A stretch of 64,000 bases of DNA from positions 186,001-250,000 of the forward strand of contig CAWAXG010000002.1 in assembly GCA_963785755.1 (NCBI GenBank). Direction: 5' to 3'. The notes below the pieces were generated by a model. The model did not search any database and was not told where the DNA came from. It saw only the letters and a list, made by a program, of their open reading frames with translations. This DNA comes from JACCXG01 sp963785755. Its GTDB lineage: Bacteria > Acidobacteriota > Vicinamibacteria > Vicinamibacterales > 2-12-FULL-66-21. A program made the translations under genes and the position numbers. Positions 53,206-63,036 of this stretch are shown here, one piece after another; the stretch's first letter is position 1, and every line of letters starts with the position of its first letter.

Positions 53206-55884
53206 ATGTTGACACTCAACCGTCTCCGCAGCCTGTGGCGCAATGTCGTGCACCGCCGCCGGGTCGAACACGACCTGGACGCCGAGGTCCGTGCGACGTT
53301 CGACATGCTGGTCGACGATCACGTCAGGCGCGGCATGGCGCCGGCCGATGCGAGGCGGGCCGCGACCCTCGCGCTCGGCCGGACCGAATCGATCAAGGAG
53401 CAGGTGCGTGATGTCCGCGCCGGCGCCTACTGGGATGCGTTCCGGCAGGATGTCCGCTTCGGGGTCAGACTGCTCGTTCGCAGTCCGCTCTTCACGATCT
53501 TCGCCGTGATGTCCCTCGCGCTCGGCATCGGCGCGACCGCGGCGATTTTCTCCCTGTTCGACGGCATTGTCCTGCGCAAGCTGTCCGTGCCGGAGCCGGA
53601 TCGGATGGTCGTGGCGTCGTTCGGCGGACCCAACGGGCGATTCAACTACTCCATGCCGTATCCGCACTTCGAGCAGATCAGGCAGCGCAACACGACGTTG
53701 ACGGGAATCTTCGCGATGTACCCCTTCGGCCGTGTGACGGTCGGCGTTCAGGGTGAAGCCGACGCCGCCGAGGGCATGTACGTCACCGGTGACTACCACC
53801 AGACGCTCGGCCTCATCCCGGCGGCCGGCCGGCTGCTCGGTCCCGCCGACGATCGTCCGGGACAGGCTGTCGCGGTCCTGAATCATGCCTACTGGCAGCG
53901 GCGATTCGGCGGGCGCACCGGCGTGCTCGGCACGACCGTGACGCTGAACCAGCTGCCTTTCACGGTCGTCGGAATCGAGCCGCAGGGATTCTCCGGAACG
54001 GAAGTGGGTCGTCCGTACGAGATCGCCGTGCCGATGCGCGCGCTCGAGATGATGAGCGAGAACAGACCGTCGTGGGACGGCGCGTTCTCGACCTGGATCT
54101 ACATGATGGGACGGATGAAGCCGGGGGTGACCCTCACGGGCGCGGCAGCAGAATTGAAAGGGATCTTTGCCCAGGTCAGCCGCGACGCGGCCAGCAATCC
54201 CAACGAGGAGCGCCTGGCACGCGAGCATCAGCTGCGGCTCGAGTCAGGAGCCAGGGGGAGCGTGAGCGGGCTTCGCGACAATTATCAGCGATGGCTGGGA
54301 CTCCTGCTGATGTTCCTCGGCGCCGTCCTGCTGCTCGCCGGCCTCAACGTCGCCACGCTGCTGCTCTCGCGCTCCGACGCGCGCCAGCAGGAAATTGCGA
54401 CGCGGCTTGCGCTCGGCGCCGGCCGCTGGCGGGTCGTCCGTCAGTTCCTGACCGAGTCGATCGTGCTCGCGACGTTCGCGGGCGCGCTCGGCCTCGCGCT
54501 GGCTTCGTGGGGCAGCCGCGCGCTGCTGCGCATCGCCACGCCGGCCAGCGAGCGGCTGACGGTCGATCTGACACTTGATGCCCGGCTGGTCGCATTCACG
54601 ATCATCGTCTCGGCCGCGACATGCCTGCTCTTCGGGCTGATCCCGGCGATTCGCGCGACCGCCCCGGGGCGATTCGTCACCACACGCCAGATCGGTGGCG
54701 GCCGCCGCCGGCAGCTGCTCGATCGCGCGCTCGTCGCGTCGCAAGTCGGGATTTCGCTGGTCCTTCTCGTCTCCGCCGGGCTGTTCCTGCGCAGCCTGGG
54801 CAAGGTCTGGGCCCTGGAGCCCGGATACGAGCGGAACAATGTCCTCATGTTCTCGGTCGATGCCAAGCTGGCGGGCAAACGGGGACCGGACGTTCCGATG
54901 ACGTACCGCCGGCTGCTGGACGATCTGAAAACGATTCCCGGCGCGCAGTCAGTGACGCTTTCAGCCGTCCGGCCGGTGAGCGACTCCTACTACTTCATCT
55001 CGTCGTACACCCAGATCGGTGACAAGACGCTGACGCAGGATCAGCGGGTCCGCGTGGCATACAACGTCGTGGCCCCTCACTACTTCGCGACGCTCGGGAT
55101 TCCGCTGCTCGGCGGTCGCGACGTCGATGAGCGCGACACGCCGACCTCGCCAAAAGTCGCCCTCGTCAGCGAGCGGATGGCGCGGCACTTCGACGGCAAT
55201 CCGATTGGTCAGCGGATCGGCGGCGGTGACGGGGGGGCCGAAGTGATCGGGATCGTGAAAGACATTCGCTACGCGAACGTCAAGGACGCGCCGCGCGAGG
55301 TCGTGTACTTTCCGCTGTTCCAGCAGCAGCCGCGAGCCATGTGGTATTCCCCGACGTTCGAGATCCGCTATGCCGGCCAGGCCTCCGGGATCCTCCCGTC
55401 GATTCGCGAAGCGGTCGCCCGCACCGATCCGGGCCTGACGATGTTCAAGATCCGGACGCTGGAGGCGCAGACGCAGGACTCTCTTTCAAGAGAGCGTCTG
55501 CTCGCGTTCATCACCAGCTACGTCGGCGGGTTTGCCGTTCTTCTCGCCTGCATCGGCCTCTATGGCCTCCTGAGCTACGGCGTCACGCAGCGGACGGCGG
55601 AAATGGGCCTCCGCATGGCCCTCGGCGCGCAGCCCAATGCGGTGCGCTGGCTGATCGTGCGCGACGCGGCGACCACCGTGATCGTCGGCGCCCTCGCCGG
55701 ATTCGCCGGCGTCTTCGGCGTCGTCAAGCTGCTGCAGAGCCAGTTGTTCGGCGTGGAACCCTACGATCCACCCGCGCTCGCCGTCGCCACGACCGTACTG
55801 CTGATGCTGGCGTTCACGGCCGCGTACCTGCCGGCGCATCGCGCGTCAAGAATCGACCCACTCACCGCGCTGAGGCACGAGTAG
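53206..55884 (+). CDS. ADOP-family permease with N-terminal cytoplasmic domain (2)
   Basis: 892 residues with the same domain order as the preceding ADOP: N-terminal PadR-linked domain (LRSLWRNVVHRRRVEHDLDA; RGMAPADARRAATLALG), membrane helix (TIFAVMSLALGIGATAAIFS), periplasmic domain, FtsX domain 1 (about 365-480, LLLSRSDARQQEIATRLALG), second periplasmic domain and FtsX domain 2 (about 775-885, TAEMGLRMALGAQPNAVRWL). It is a diverged tandem paralogue. The stop codon is immediately followed by a GATCGGT/GAGTCCC repeat element, as for the ADOP at 3181. Confidence 0.93.
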   Translation: MLTLNRLRSLWRNVVHRRRVEHDLDAEVRATFDMLVDDHVRRGMAPADARRAATLALGRTESIKEQVRDVRAGAYWDAFRQDVRFGVRLLVRSPLFTIFAVMSLALGIGATAAIFSLFDGIVLRKLSVPEPDRMVVASFGGPNGRFNYSMPYPHFEQIRQRNTTLTGIFAMYPFGRVTVGVQGEADAAEGMYVTGDYHQTLGLIPAAGRLLGPADDRPGQAVAVLNHAYWQRRFGGRTGVLGTTVTLNQLPFTVVGIEPQGFSGTEVGRPYEIAVPMRALEMMSENRPSWDGAFSTWIYMMGRMKPGVTLTGAAAELKGIFAQVSRDAASNPNEERLAREHQLRLESGARGSVSGLRDNYQRWLGLLLMFLGAVLLLAGLNVATLLLSRSDARQQEIATRLALGAGRWRVVRQFLTESIVLATFAGALGLALASWGSRALLRIATPASERLTVDLTLDARLVAFTIIVSAATCLLFGLIPAIRATAPGRFVTTRQIGGGRRRQLLDRALVASQVGISLVLLVSAGLFLRSLGKVWALEPGYERNNVLMFSVDAKLAGKRGPDVPMTYRRLLDDLKTIPGAQSVTLSAVRPVSDSYYFISSYTQIGDKTLTQDQRVRVAYNVVAPHYFATLGIPLLGGRDVDERDTPTSPKVALVSERMARHFDGNPIGQRIGGGDGGAEVIGIVKDIRYANVKDAPREVVYFPLFQQQPRAMWYSPTFEIRYAGQASGILPSIREAVARTDPGLTMFKIRTLEAQTQDSLSRERLLAFITSYVGGFAVLLACIGLYGLLSYGVTQRTAEMGLRMALGAQPNAVRWLIVRDAATTVIVGALAGFAGVFGVVKLLQSQLFGVEPYDPPALAVATTVLLMLAFTAAYLPAHRASRIDPLTALRHE

Positions 55885-56170
55885 GGGCTGGACTCGGGGC
55901 TCGGGACTGGGGCGGGTCTCGGGGAGTCGCGTCGTGATCGGTGATCGGTGATCGGTGATCGGGACTCGGGGACCAAAACCGGGACTGCAGGCTCGGGACC
56001 TGAGGGACTAGTTCGCTGGACCGATGGAACCGGGATTGGCGTCGAGTCCAGTTTGATCACCGATCCCCGATCACCGATCACGACGCGAATACGAAAAGAT
56101 GGCGGCCCAGCGAAGCATCCGCCCACCATCCCGAATCCCGAGTCCCGAGTCCCGAACCCCGAGTCCCGAG
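55885..56170. repeat. Heptamer-repeat element, GATCGGT/GAGTCCC family, copy 2
   Basis: Begins at the ADOP stop with GGGACTGGGG/GGGGCTCGGG units, then four GATCGGT units (55939 on), a spacer, the inverted arm GATCACCGATCCCCGATCACC (about 56055-56078), the shared core at about 56076-56132 (GAATACGAAAAGATGGCGGC), and GAGTCCC units up to the PQQ dehydrogenase stop. The core matches copy 1 at roughly four bases in five over 57 bp. Confidence 0.85.
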
Positions 56171-58033
56171 TCAGCGTGGCAGCGCGAACGCGACGATCTG
56201 CCGGCCGGGCGGTGACTGCAGCAGCCCGTCGCCGCTCGCCGCGACGACCACGTATTGCCGCCCGTTCCTGCCCATGAACGTCATCGGCGTGGCATGCGCG
56301 CTCGCGTCGAGCGTCGTCTCCCACAGCAGCCGGCCCGTTTTCGCGTCGAAGGCGCGGAAGCGCCGGTCGATCGTGGCGCCGATGAAGATCACGCCCGACG
56401 CGGTGACGATCGATCCCCCGATGTTCGGCGAGCCGGTCTTGTCGAAGCCGCGCTCTTTCAGCTCTTCGAACATGCCGAGCGGCGTCCGCCAGAGCACTTC
56501 GGCCCGGTTCACGTCGACCGCGATCAACTCGCCGAACGGAGGGGCGGAGCACGGCATCTTCGTCGCCGGATTCCAGAACCGGGCGTACGCGTTGTCCCAG
56601 GGCGACGTGCGCCGGTACGGCCCGCGCTCGGCGACCTTGTCGGGCCGCGGTTCCATCCGCGCCACCTGCCCGAGGTTCATGATGTTGGTAAACACGACGC
56701 CGCTCGCCCGATCGTAGGAAAGCCCGCTCCAATTGCCGCCGCCAAGCGTGCTCGGGAACATCACCATCGTGCCCTGGAGGCCGGCGGGGGTGAAGATGCC
56801 CTTCGTGTACATCTTGTTCTTGTCCCAGAGATCGCGGCAGTAGGCCGCGTGCTCGGGCGTCAGGGTGTACATGTCTTTCGCCGGATCGAACGTGGTCCGG
56901 GACAGCGGCGCGGGCTTCACCGGGAACGGCTGCGTCGGCCACGTCGCTTCGCCGGGCACGTCGCTCTGCGGCACCGGCATCTCTTCGACGCCGTGAATCG
57001 GCTGGCCGTTCGTGCGGTCGAAGATGAACAGCGTGCTCATCTTGGTGATCTGCGCGACCGCGGGGATTCGCCGGCCGTTGCGCGTCACGTCGATGAGCGT
57101 CGGCGCCGCGGGAAGATCCCAGTCCCACAGATCGTGGTGCACCAGCTGCTGGAACCATCTGAGCTTGCCGGTCGCTGCATCGAGCGCAAGGAGGCAATTC
57201 CCGTACAGGTTCTTGCCCTTGCGATCCGCGCCGTAGAAGTCACTCGTCGGCGACCCGGTCGCGGCGAACACGAGACCGCGCTCTTCGTCGACCGTCATAT
57301 AGGTCCACGCGTTGGTGCCGGAGCGGTTCTTCCAGCTGTCACCGTCCCACGTTTCCACGCCGGGCTCGCCTGCACGCGGTACCGTGTGGAACGACCAGAG
57401 CAGCTTGCCGGTGCGCGCGTCCCACCCTCGGATATCGCCGTACAGCCCCGCGGCAGGTTCTCCTTCGGTATTGCTGCCGCCGGTGATGATGATGTCGCGG
57501 TAGATCACCGGCGGCGTGACCAGGGTGAACTGGCCGTCCACGTCGCCGCGGATGCTGGTTTTCAGATCGACGTAGCCGCCGTCGCCGAACGTGGCAACGA
57601 CCGAGCCGCTCTTCGCATCCAGCGCGACCATGCGGCCCTCGCCAGCGCCAGTGAACACCCGTGCCGGCACGTTGGGACCGCCGGCCCAGTAGGCGACCCC
57701 CCTGCGACTCACCGGACCCTTGGCTTCGAACGTCCAGATCATCTTTCCGGTGTCCGGTTCGAGCGCAAAGACTTTCGGCCCGCCGGTCACGTACATGAGG
57801 CCGTCGATGACGAGCGGCGTCACCTGCAGGTTCTGGATGCCGGTATCGAAGGCCCAGGCTTGCTCCAGCTTCGCGACATTCTCACGAGTGATCTGCGTCA
57901 GCGGAGAGAAGCGCTGGGCGCCGGGATCGCGGCCCGGCGATCGCCAGTCGCCCTCGGCCGGGTCGGGACGGCGCTGCGTCACACCAGCGGCCACGGCGCC
58001 CACGAGCATCGCGACGAGAATCGTTGCCTTCAT
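56171..58033 (-). CDS. PQQ-dependent dehydrogenase (quinoprotein)
   Basis: A 620-residue periplasmic enzyme with a signal peptide (ATILVAMLVGAVAAGVTQRR) and an eight-bladed PQQ propeller. It begins with DWRSPGRDPGAQRFSPLTQI, the standard entry motif, and contains blades ending in VFALEPDTGKMIW, MVALDAKSGSVV, LLALDAATGKLRW and FRAFDAKTGRLLW. It has no C-terminal cytochrome c domain, so electrons must leave through a separate carrier, and no adjacent Cys-Cys disulfide ring is visible. It is similar to acidobacterial PQQ dehydrogenases of unknown alcohol or sugar substrate. It is divergent from the sigma-54 activator gene. Confidence 0.9.
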   Translation of the reverse strand: MKATILVAMLVGAVAAGVTQRRPDPAEGDWRSPGRDPGAQRFSPLTQITRENVAKLEQAWAFDTGIQNLQVTPLVIDGLMYVTGGPKVFALEPDTGKMIWTFEAKGPVSRRGVAYWAGGPNVPARVFTGAGEGRMVALDAKSGSVVATFGDGGYVDLKTSIRGDVDGQFTLVTPPVIYRDIIITGGSNTEGEPAAGLYGDIRGWDARTGKLLWSFHTVPRAGEPGVETWDGDSWKNRSGTNAWTYMTVDEERGLVFAATGSPTSDFYGADRKGKNLYGNCLLALDAATGKLRWFQQLVHHDLWDWDLPAAPTLIDVTRNGRRIPAVAQITKMSTLFIFDRTNGQPIHGVEEMPVPQSDVPGEATWPTQPFPVKPAPLSRTTFDPAKDMYTLTPEHAAYCRDLWDKNKMYTKGIFTPAGLQGTMVMFPSTLGGGNWSGLSYDRASGVVFTNIMNLGQVARMEPRPDKVAERGPYRRTSPWDNAYARFWNPATKMPCSAPPFGELIAVDVNRAEVLWRTPLGMFEELKERGFDKTGSPNIGGSIVTASGVIFIGATIDRRFRAFDAKTGRLLWETTLDASAHATPMTFMGRNGRQYVVVAASGDGLLQSPPGRQIVAFALPR

Positions 58034-58079
58034 GCGAATGGCATTATCCTCCTTCCGCCGCCGGGATTATGATTCCGCC

Positions 58080-59654
<1,575 letters not shown>

Positions 59655-59673
59655 CCCCCGCATTCAGGTGATT

Positions 59674-59694
59674 CCCCCGTATTTGGGGGGTTGT
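59674..59694 (+). terminator. Probable intrinsic terminator after the sigma-54 activator
   Basis: CCCCC (59674-59678) pairs with GGGGG (59685-59690) around a 6-7 base loop, followed by TTGTTTG. Stem is short but pure G:C and lies 20 bp after the stop codon. Alternatively, the dyad CCCCCGTATTTGGGGG is a binding site for a regulator of the next genes. Confidence 0.5.
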
Positions 59695-59776
59695 TTGCGT
59701 CGCACTCCCCTCTCTCCTTCGCCACAACACGTTTGAAATCAGCTGGTTAGATTGTCCCGTCATCGCCTCGACCGCC

Positions 59777-59792
59777 TGGCAGCGAGCATGCT
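59777..59792 (+). promoter_or_regulatory. Candidate sigma-54 promoter
   Basis: TGGCAGCGAGCATGCT has GG and GC separated by exactly 10 bp, and matches TGGCA at -24 and TGC at -12 of the sigma-54 consensus. It is 13 bp before the ABM-domain ATG, and the gene just upstream encodes a sigma-54 activator. The predicted start of transcription would fall almost on the ATG, giving a leaderless message, which weakens the call. Confidence 0.3.
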
Positions 59793-59804
59793 CTACACAC
59801 ACCG

Positions 59805-60131
59805 ATGGTCCGGCTGTCGATACGGCTCTGCCCCCGGCGCGGTGAGACGAAGCGGCTCACTGCCGCGATGCGATTGGTGATGGCCCAGACGCTCGGCGCG
59901 CGCGGCTGCCTCGGCTGCGATCTGTCGGCCGACCTGGTGAATCCCGACGGGCTGTACTACGCAGAGCACTGGTCGACCGAGGTGGAACTGCGCGAGCGGA
60001 TTCGCTCGCATCAGTTTCTCCAGTTCATCGCGGTGCTCGAGGTTTCGGCAATGCCGCCCCGGATCGACATCGAGTTCGTGTCGAGCGTCAGGGGATTGGA
60101 CTACGTCGGGGACGTGTTGGACGGCGCGTGA
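59805..60131 (+). CDS. ABM-domain (antibiotic biosynthesis monooxygenase-like) protein
   Basis: A 108-residue ferredoxin-like alpha/beta protein: first strand MVRLSIRLCPRRGETKRLTA, ARGCLGCDLSADLVNPDGLY (about 32-51), then YYAEHWSTEVELRERIRSHQ (about 51-70). This is the shape and length of ABM/quinol-monooxygenase proteins such as YgiN, which act on quinones or stress-derived compounds; many have no known reaction. It lies 8 bp before the hybrid kinase start, so the two are probably one transcript, perhaps with the ABM protein as a redox-sensing or -repair partner. Confidence 0.78.
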   Translation: MVRLSIRLCPRRGETKRLTAAMRLVMAQTLGARGCLGCDLSADLVNPDGLYYAEHWSTEVELRERIRSHQFLQFIAVLEVSAMPPRIDIEFVSSVRGLDYVGDVLDGA

Positions 60132-60138
60132 CGCTGTC

Positions 60139-63009
60139 GTGAGTTCGGCTCGCGGCTTCTCGCGCGTGTGGTGCGGGGCTCTTGCCAGTTTGAGGAGATC
60201 ATTCGTGTCAGCTCCAGTACGGCAATCGTGGCAATGGATCGGACCGCTCGTGTTGGTCATTGCGACGGTGAGCGTGTCGGGGAACGCGACCGTCGCAAAC
60301 GCACAACAGAGACGAGTGCTGCGTCTGGTCGGGGACCGGGACTACCCGCCCTTGACGCATCTCGACGCTGGCGACCCGGCCGGCCTCGATGTCGATATCG
60401 CTCGCACCGTCGCGGATCGCCTCGGCCTCGACCTCCGGATCGAGCTGATGGACTGGAACGCCGCACAGGCGGAGGTTCGGGAGGGGCGCGCGGACGGCCT
60501 GCTGGCGCTCAGCGTGACCGACGAGCGGCTGACGCACTACGACTTCGTGCGGCCGACCGTCGTCCGGGAGTTCGGTTTGTTCGTGCGCCGCAGCGACCTC
60601 GTCATTCGCGGCATTGCCGATCTGGCGCACGCGCGCGTCGGCGTGACGGCCGGCGGGTATCCCCGCGCCTTCCTCACGGGCCGCCATGCCGGCACGCTTG
60701 TCCTGATCGACAACTATGAGGACGGCTTCGCCCGCGTCCGAGCCGGAACCCTGGATGCGGTTGCCGCCGACACGTGGGTGGCGGCCTACACGCTCCAGCA
60801 GCGGCACATTCCGGACATCCGGCTCGCGGGACCGCCGTTCGCGACGCTCGAGGGGGGCCTGGCATTCGGAAAGGGCCGCGGCCGGCTCGCCGCGGACATC
60901 AACGCCGCCATCGAGCGCCTGGAGGCGGACGGCACGCTGGGCGCCATCCGGAAACGATGGCGGCCGCACGAAGTCGTCTTCGTGACCCGGCAGCGCATGA
61001 CGGGAATCCTGCAGCTGACGGCCAGCGCGCTGGTCCTGGTCATTGGCGCGACCGCCGGGGCGTGGCTGCGCACGCGCCGAGGCGATCGTCGCGCCCACGA
61101 GCGGATGCAGGCCGCGCTGATCGAGAATCAGCGCCGGCTGCAGGCCGCCCTGTCTGCGGCTGACATGGGCACCTGGCGGTGGATTCCTGCGACCGACATG
61201 GAAACCAGGGACGCCAGCCTCAATCGAATGCTGGGTCTGCAGCCGGCCGAGTCCACGCAGCCTGCGCGCGAGTTCCTCGCGCTCATCCATGAAGACGATC
61301 GGGCACGCGTCAGGGCGGAGTTCGAGCGCGCGGTGCGCGACGGCAACACCTGCACCAGCGACTTCCGCGTCGTCCGGCCCGACGGCGCGATTCAAAGGCT
61401 GCGCGCGCGAGGCAAGCCGTTCTTCACGGAGTCGGGCGAGCTCTCCTACGTCACCGGCGTCACGAAGGACATGACGGAGCGCATGCGGGTCGACGAACGC
61501 CTCACCCTGCTCGCCCACGCGCTCGAAAGCGCGAACGACTGCATCACCATCACCGACCTGCAGGACCGGCTGCTCTTCGTGAACCGTGCCTTCCTGCGCA
61601 CCTACGAGTACACGGAGAGCGAGATTGTCGGACAGCCCGTCGACATCCTGCGCTCGGGCGATACTGACGAGAGTGTCCTGGCCGAGATGAGCGAGGCGAC
61701 GAAGAAGGACGGCTGGCGCGGCGAGATATGGAACCAGTCGAAGAGCGGCCGCGTGTTCCCGGTCTCGCTGGCCACGTCGATGGTGCGCGACGAGCACGGC
61801 CGCGCAATCGCCGCGGTCGGCGTCGCCCGCGACGAGAGCGTCCGCCACGAGCTCGAATCGCAGCTGCGCAAGGCGCAGCAACTGGACGCGGTGGGCAGGC
61901 TCGCGGCGGGTGTCGCGCACGATTTCAACAACCTGCTGATGGTCATCATGAGCAGCTGCGAGGATGCGATGCTGCTGCCGGGCGTCGACGATCGTGTACG
62001 TCTGGACTTCGAAGACGTCTACGCGGCCGCTGAAGCGGCGTCGGCGCTGACCCGCCAGCTCCTGGCCTTCGGCGGGCGTCAGGTGCTGCAGCCGCGGGTG
62101 CTGAACCTGAATGATGTCCTGGCGAGCACGCAGCGCATCCTCACGCGACTGATCGGCAACGAGATCGATCTGCTGGTCCGGACCGAGCCGGCACTGGGAC
62201 ACACGATGGCCGACGCCGTCCAGCTCCAGCAGGTCGTAGTCAATCTCGCGATCAACGCGCGCGATGCGATGCCGGATGGCGGCCGGATGATCATTCAGAC
62301 GCGCAATGTCACGCTCGGCTTCGAGGACGTCCGGCAGCATCCCCAGATGTCACCCGGCCCCTACGTGGTGCTCGTCGTCTCGGACACGGGCGCGGGCATG
62401 GACAAGGCGACGCTGGCGCGGATCTTCGAGCCGTTCTTCACGACCAAGCAGGCCGGCAAGGGGACCGGGCTCGGTCTCTCAACGGTGTATGGGATCGTCA
62501 AGCAGTGTGGCGGGTTCATCTGGGCATACAGTGAGCCGGGGCTGGGCGCCGCGTTTCACGTCTACCTTCCACGGGTCGAGGCCGATGGGCCGGGACAGCC
62601 GGACAGTGCTGAAAGGGACAGTGATGAACCGGGCAGCAAGACGCCGACCGGTCGCGTCCTGTTGCTCATCGAGGACCATGTCGAAGTCCGTGAGATGACG
62701 CGTCTCTATCTGACGAAGGAAGGGTATTCGGTCCTCACCGCGACGACTGCGGCCGAGGCGCTCGAGCTGTGTGCCGATGCGTCACCGGCGCTGCTCATCA
62801 CCGACATCATGATGCCAGACTGCAATGGTCCGGCGCTCGCCGAACACCTTCGCCGGCGCATTCCGGGCCTGAAGGTGCTGTACATCTCGGGTTATGCCGA
62901 CGCGCCATTCTCCGGGCGCGGTCTGCTGTCAGGCAGCGCGCATTTCCTGGCCAAACCCTACACGCTTCGCGATCTTGCCGACAAGATCCGGGAGATCCTC
63001 GAATCGTGA
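60139..63009 (+). CDS. Hybrid sensor histidine kinase with periplasmic solute-binding and PAS domains
   Basis: 956 residues. After a signal/anchor (WIGPLVLVIATVSVSGNATV, about 33-52) comes an SBP_bac_3 periplasmic domain (about 60-275, RVLRLVGDRDYPPLTHLDAG; GLDVDIARTVADRLGLDLRI), a membrane helix (about 290-310), two PAS domains (about 335-450 and 455-575), a HisKA domain with phospho-His in GVAHDFNNLL (about 590-600), HATPase with NARDAMPDGG (N box), DTGAGM (G1), and GKGTGLGLSTVYG, and a C-terminal receiver (about 835-955) with phospho-Asp in LLITDIMMPDCNGP. The HDFNNLL H-box is typical of soluble-PAS hybrid kinases. It senses an amino-acid-like ligand outside and may pass phosphate to another regulator. 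Confidence 0.92.
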   Translation: MSSARGFSRVWCGALASLRRSFVSAPVRQSWQWIGPLVLVIATVSVSGNATVANAQQRRVLRLVGDRDYPPLTHLDAGDPAGLDVDIARTVADRLGLDLRIELMDWNAAQAEVREGRADGLLALSVTDERLTHYDFVRPTVVREFGLFVRRSDLVIRGIADLAHARVGVTAGGYPRAFLTGRHAGTLVLIDNYEDGFARVRAGTLDAVAADTWVAAYTLQQRHIPDIRLAGPPFATLEGGLAFGKGRGRLAADINAAIERLEADGTLGAIRKRWRPHEVVFVTRQRMTGILQLTASALVLVIGATAGAWLRTRRGDRRAHERMQAALIENQRRLQAALSAADMGTWRWIPATDMETRDASLNRMLGLQPAESTQPAREFLALIHEDDRARVRAEFERAVRDGNTCTSDFRVVRPDGAIQRLRARGKPFFTESGELSYVTGVTKDMTERMRVDERLTLLAHALESANDCITITDLQDRLLFVNRAFLRTYEYTESEIVGQPVDILRSGDTDESVLAEMSEATKKDGWRGEIWNQSKSGRVFPVSLATSMVRDEHGRAIAAVGVARDESVRHELESQLRKAQQLDAVGRLAAGVAHDFNNLLMVIMSSCEDAMLLPGVDDRVRLDFEDVYAAAEAASALTRQLLAFGGRQVLQPRVLNLNDVLASTQRILTRLIGNEIDLLVRTEPALGHTMADAVQLQQVVVNLAINARDAMPDGGRMIIQTRNVTLGFEDVRQHPQMSPGPYVVLVVSDTGAGMDKATLARIFEPFFTTKQAGKGTGLGLSTVYGIVKQCGGFIWAYSEPGLGAAFHVYLPRVEADGPGQPDSAERDSDEPGSKTPTGRVLLLIEDHVEVREMTRLYLTKEGYSVLTATTAAEALELCADASPALLITDIMMPDCNGPALAEHLRRRIPGLKVLYISGYADAPFSGRGLLSGSAHFLAKPYTLRDLADKIREILES

Positions 63010-63036
63010 GGCGCACATCCTCGAGGTGATGACGGC

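Noticed and set aside
50281..55884. MacB-type efflux pump with ATPase
   Set aside because: No ATP-binding domain or MacA partner; the duplicated FtsX layout and PadR neighbour identify ADOP permeases.
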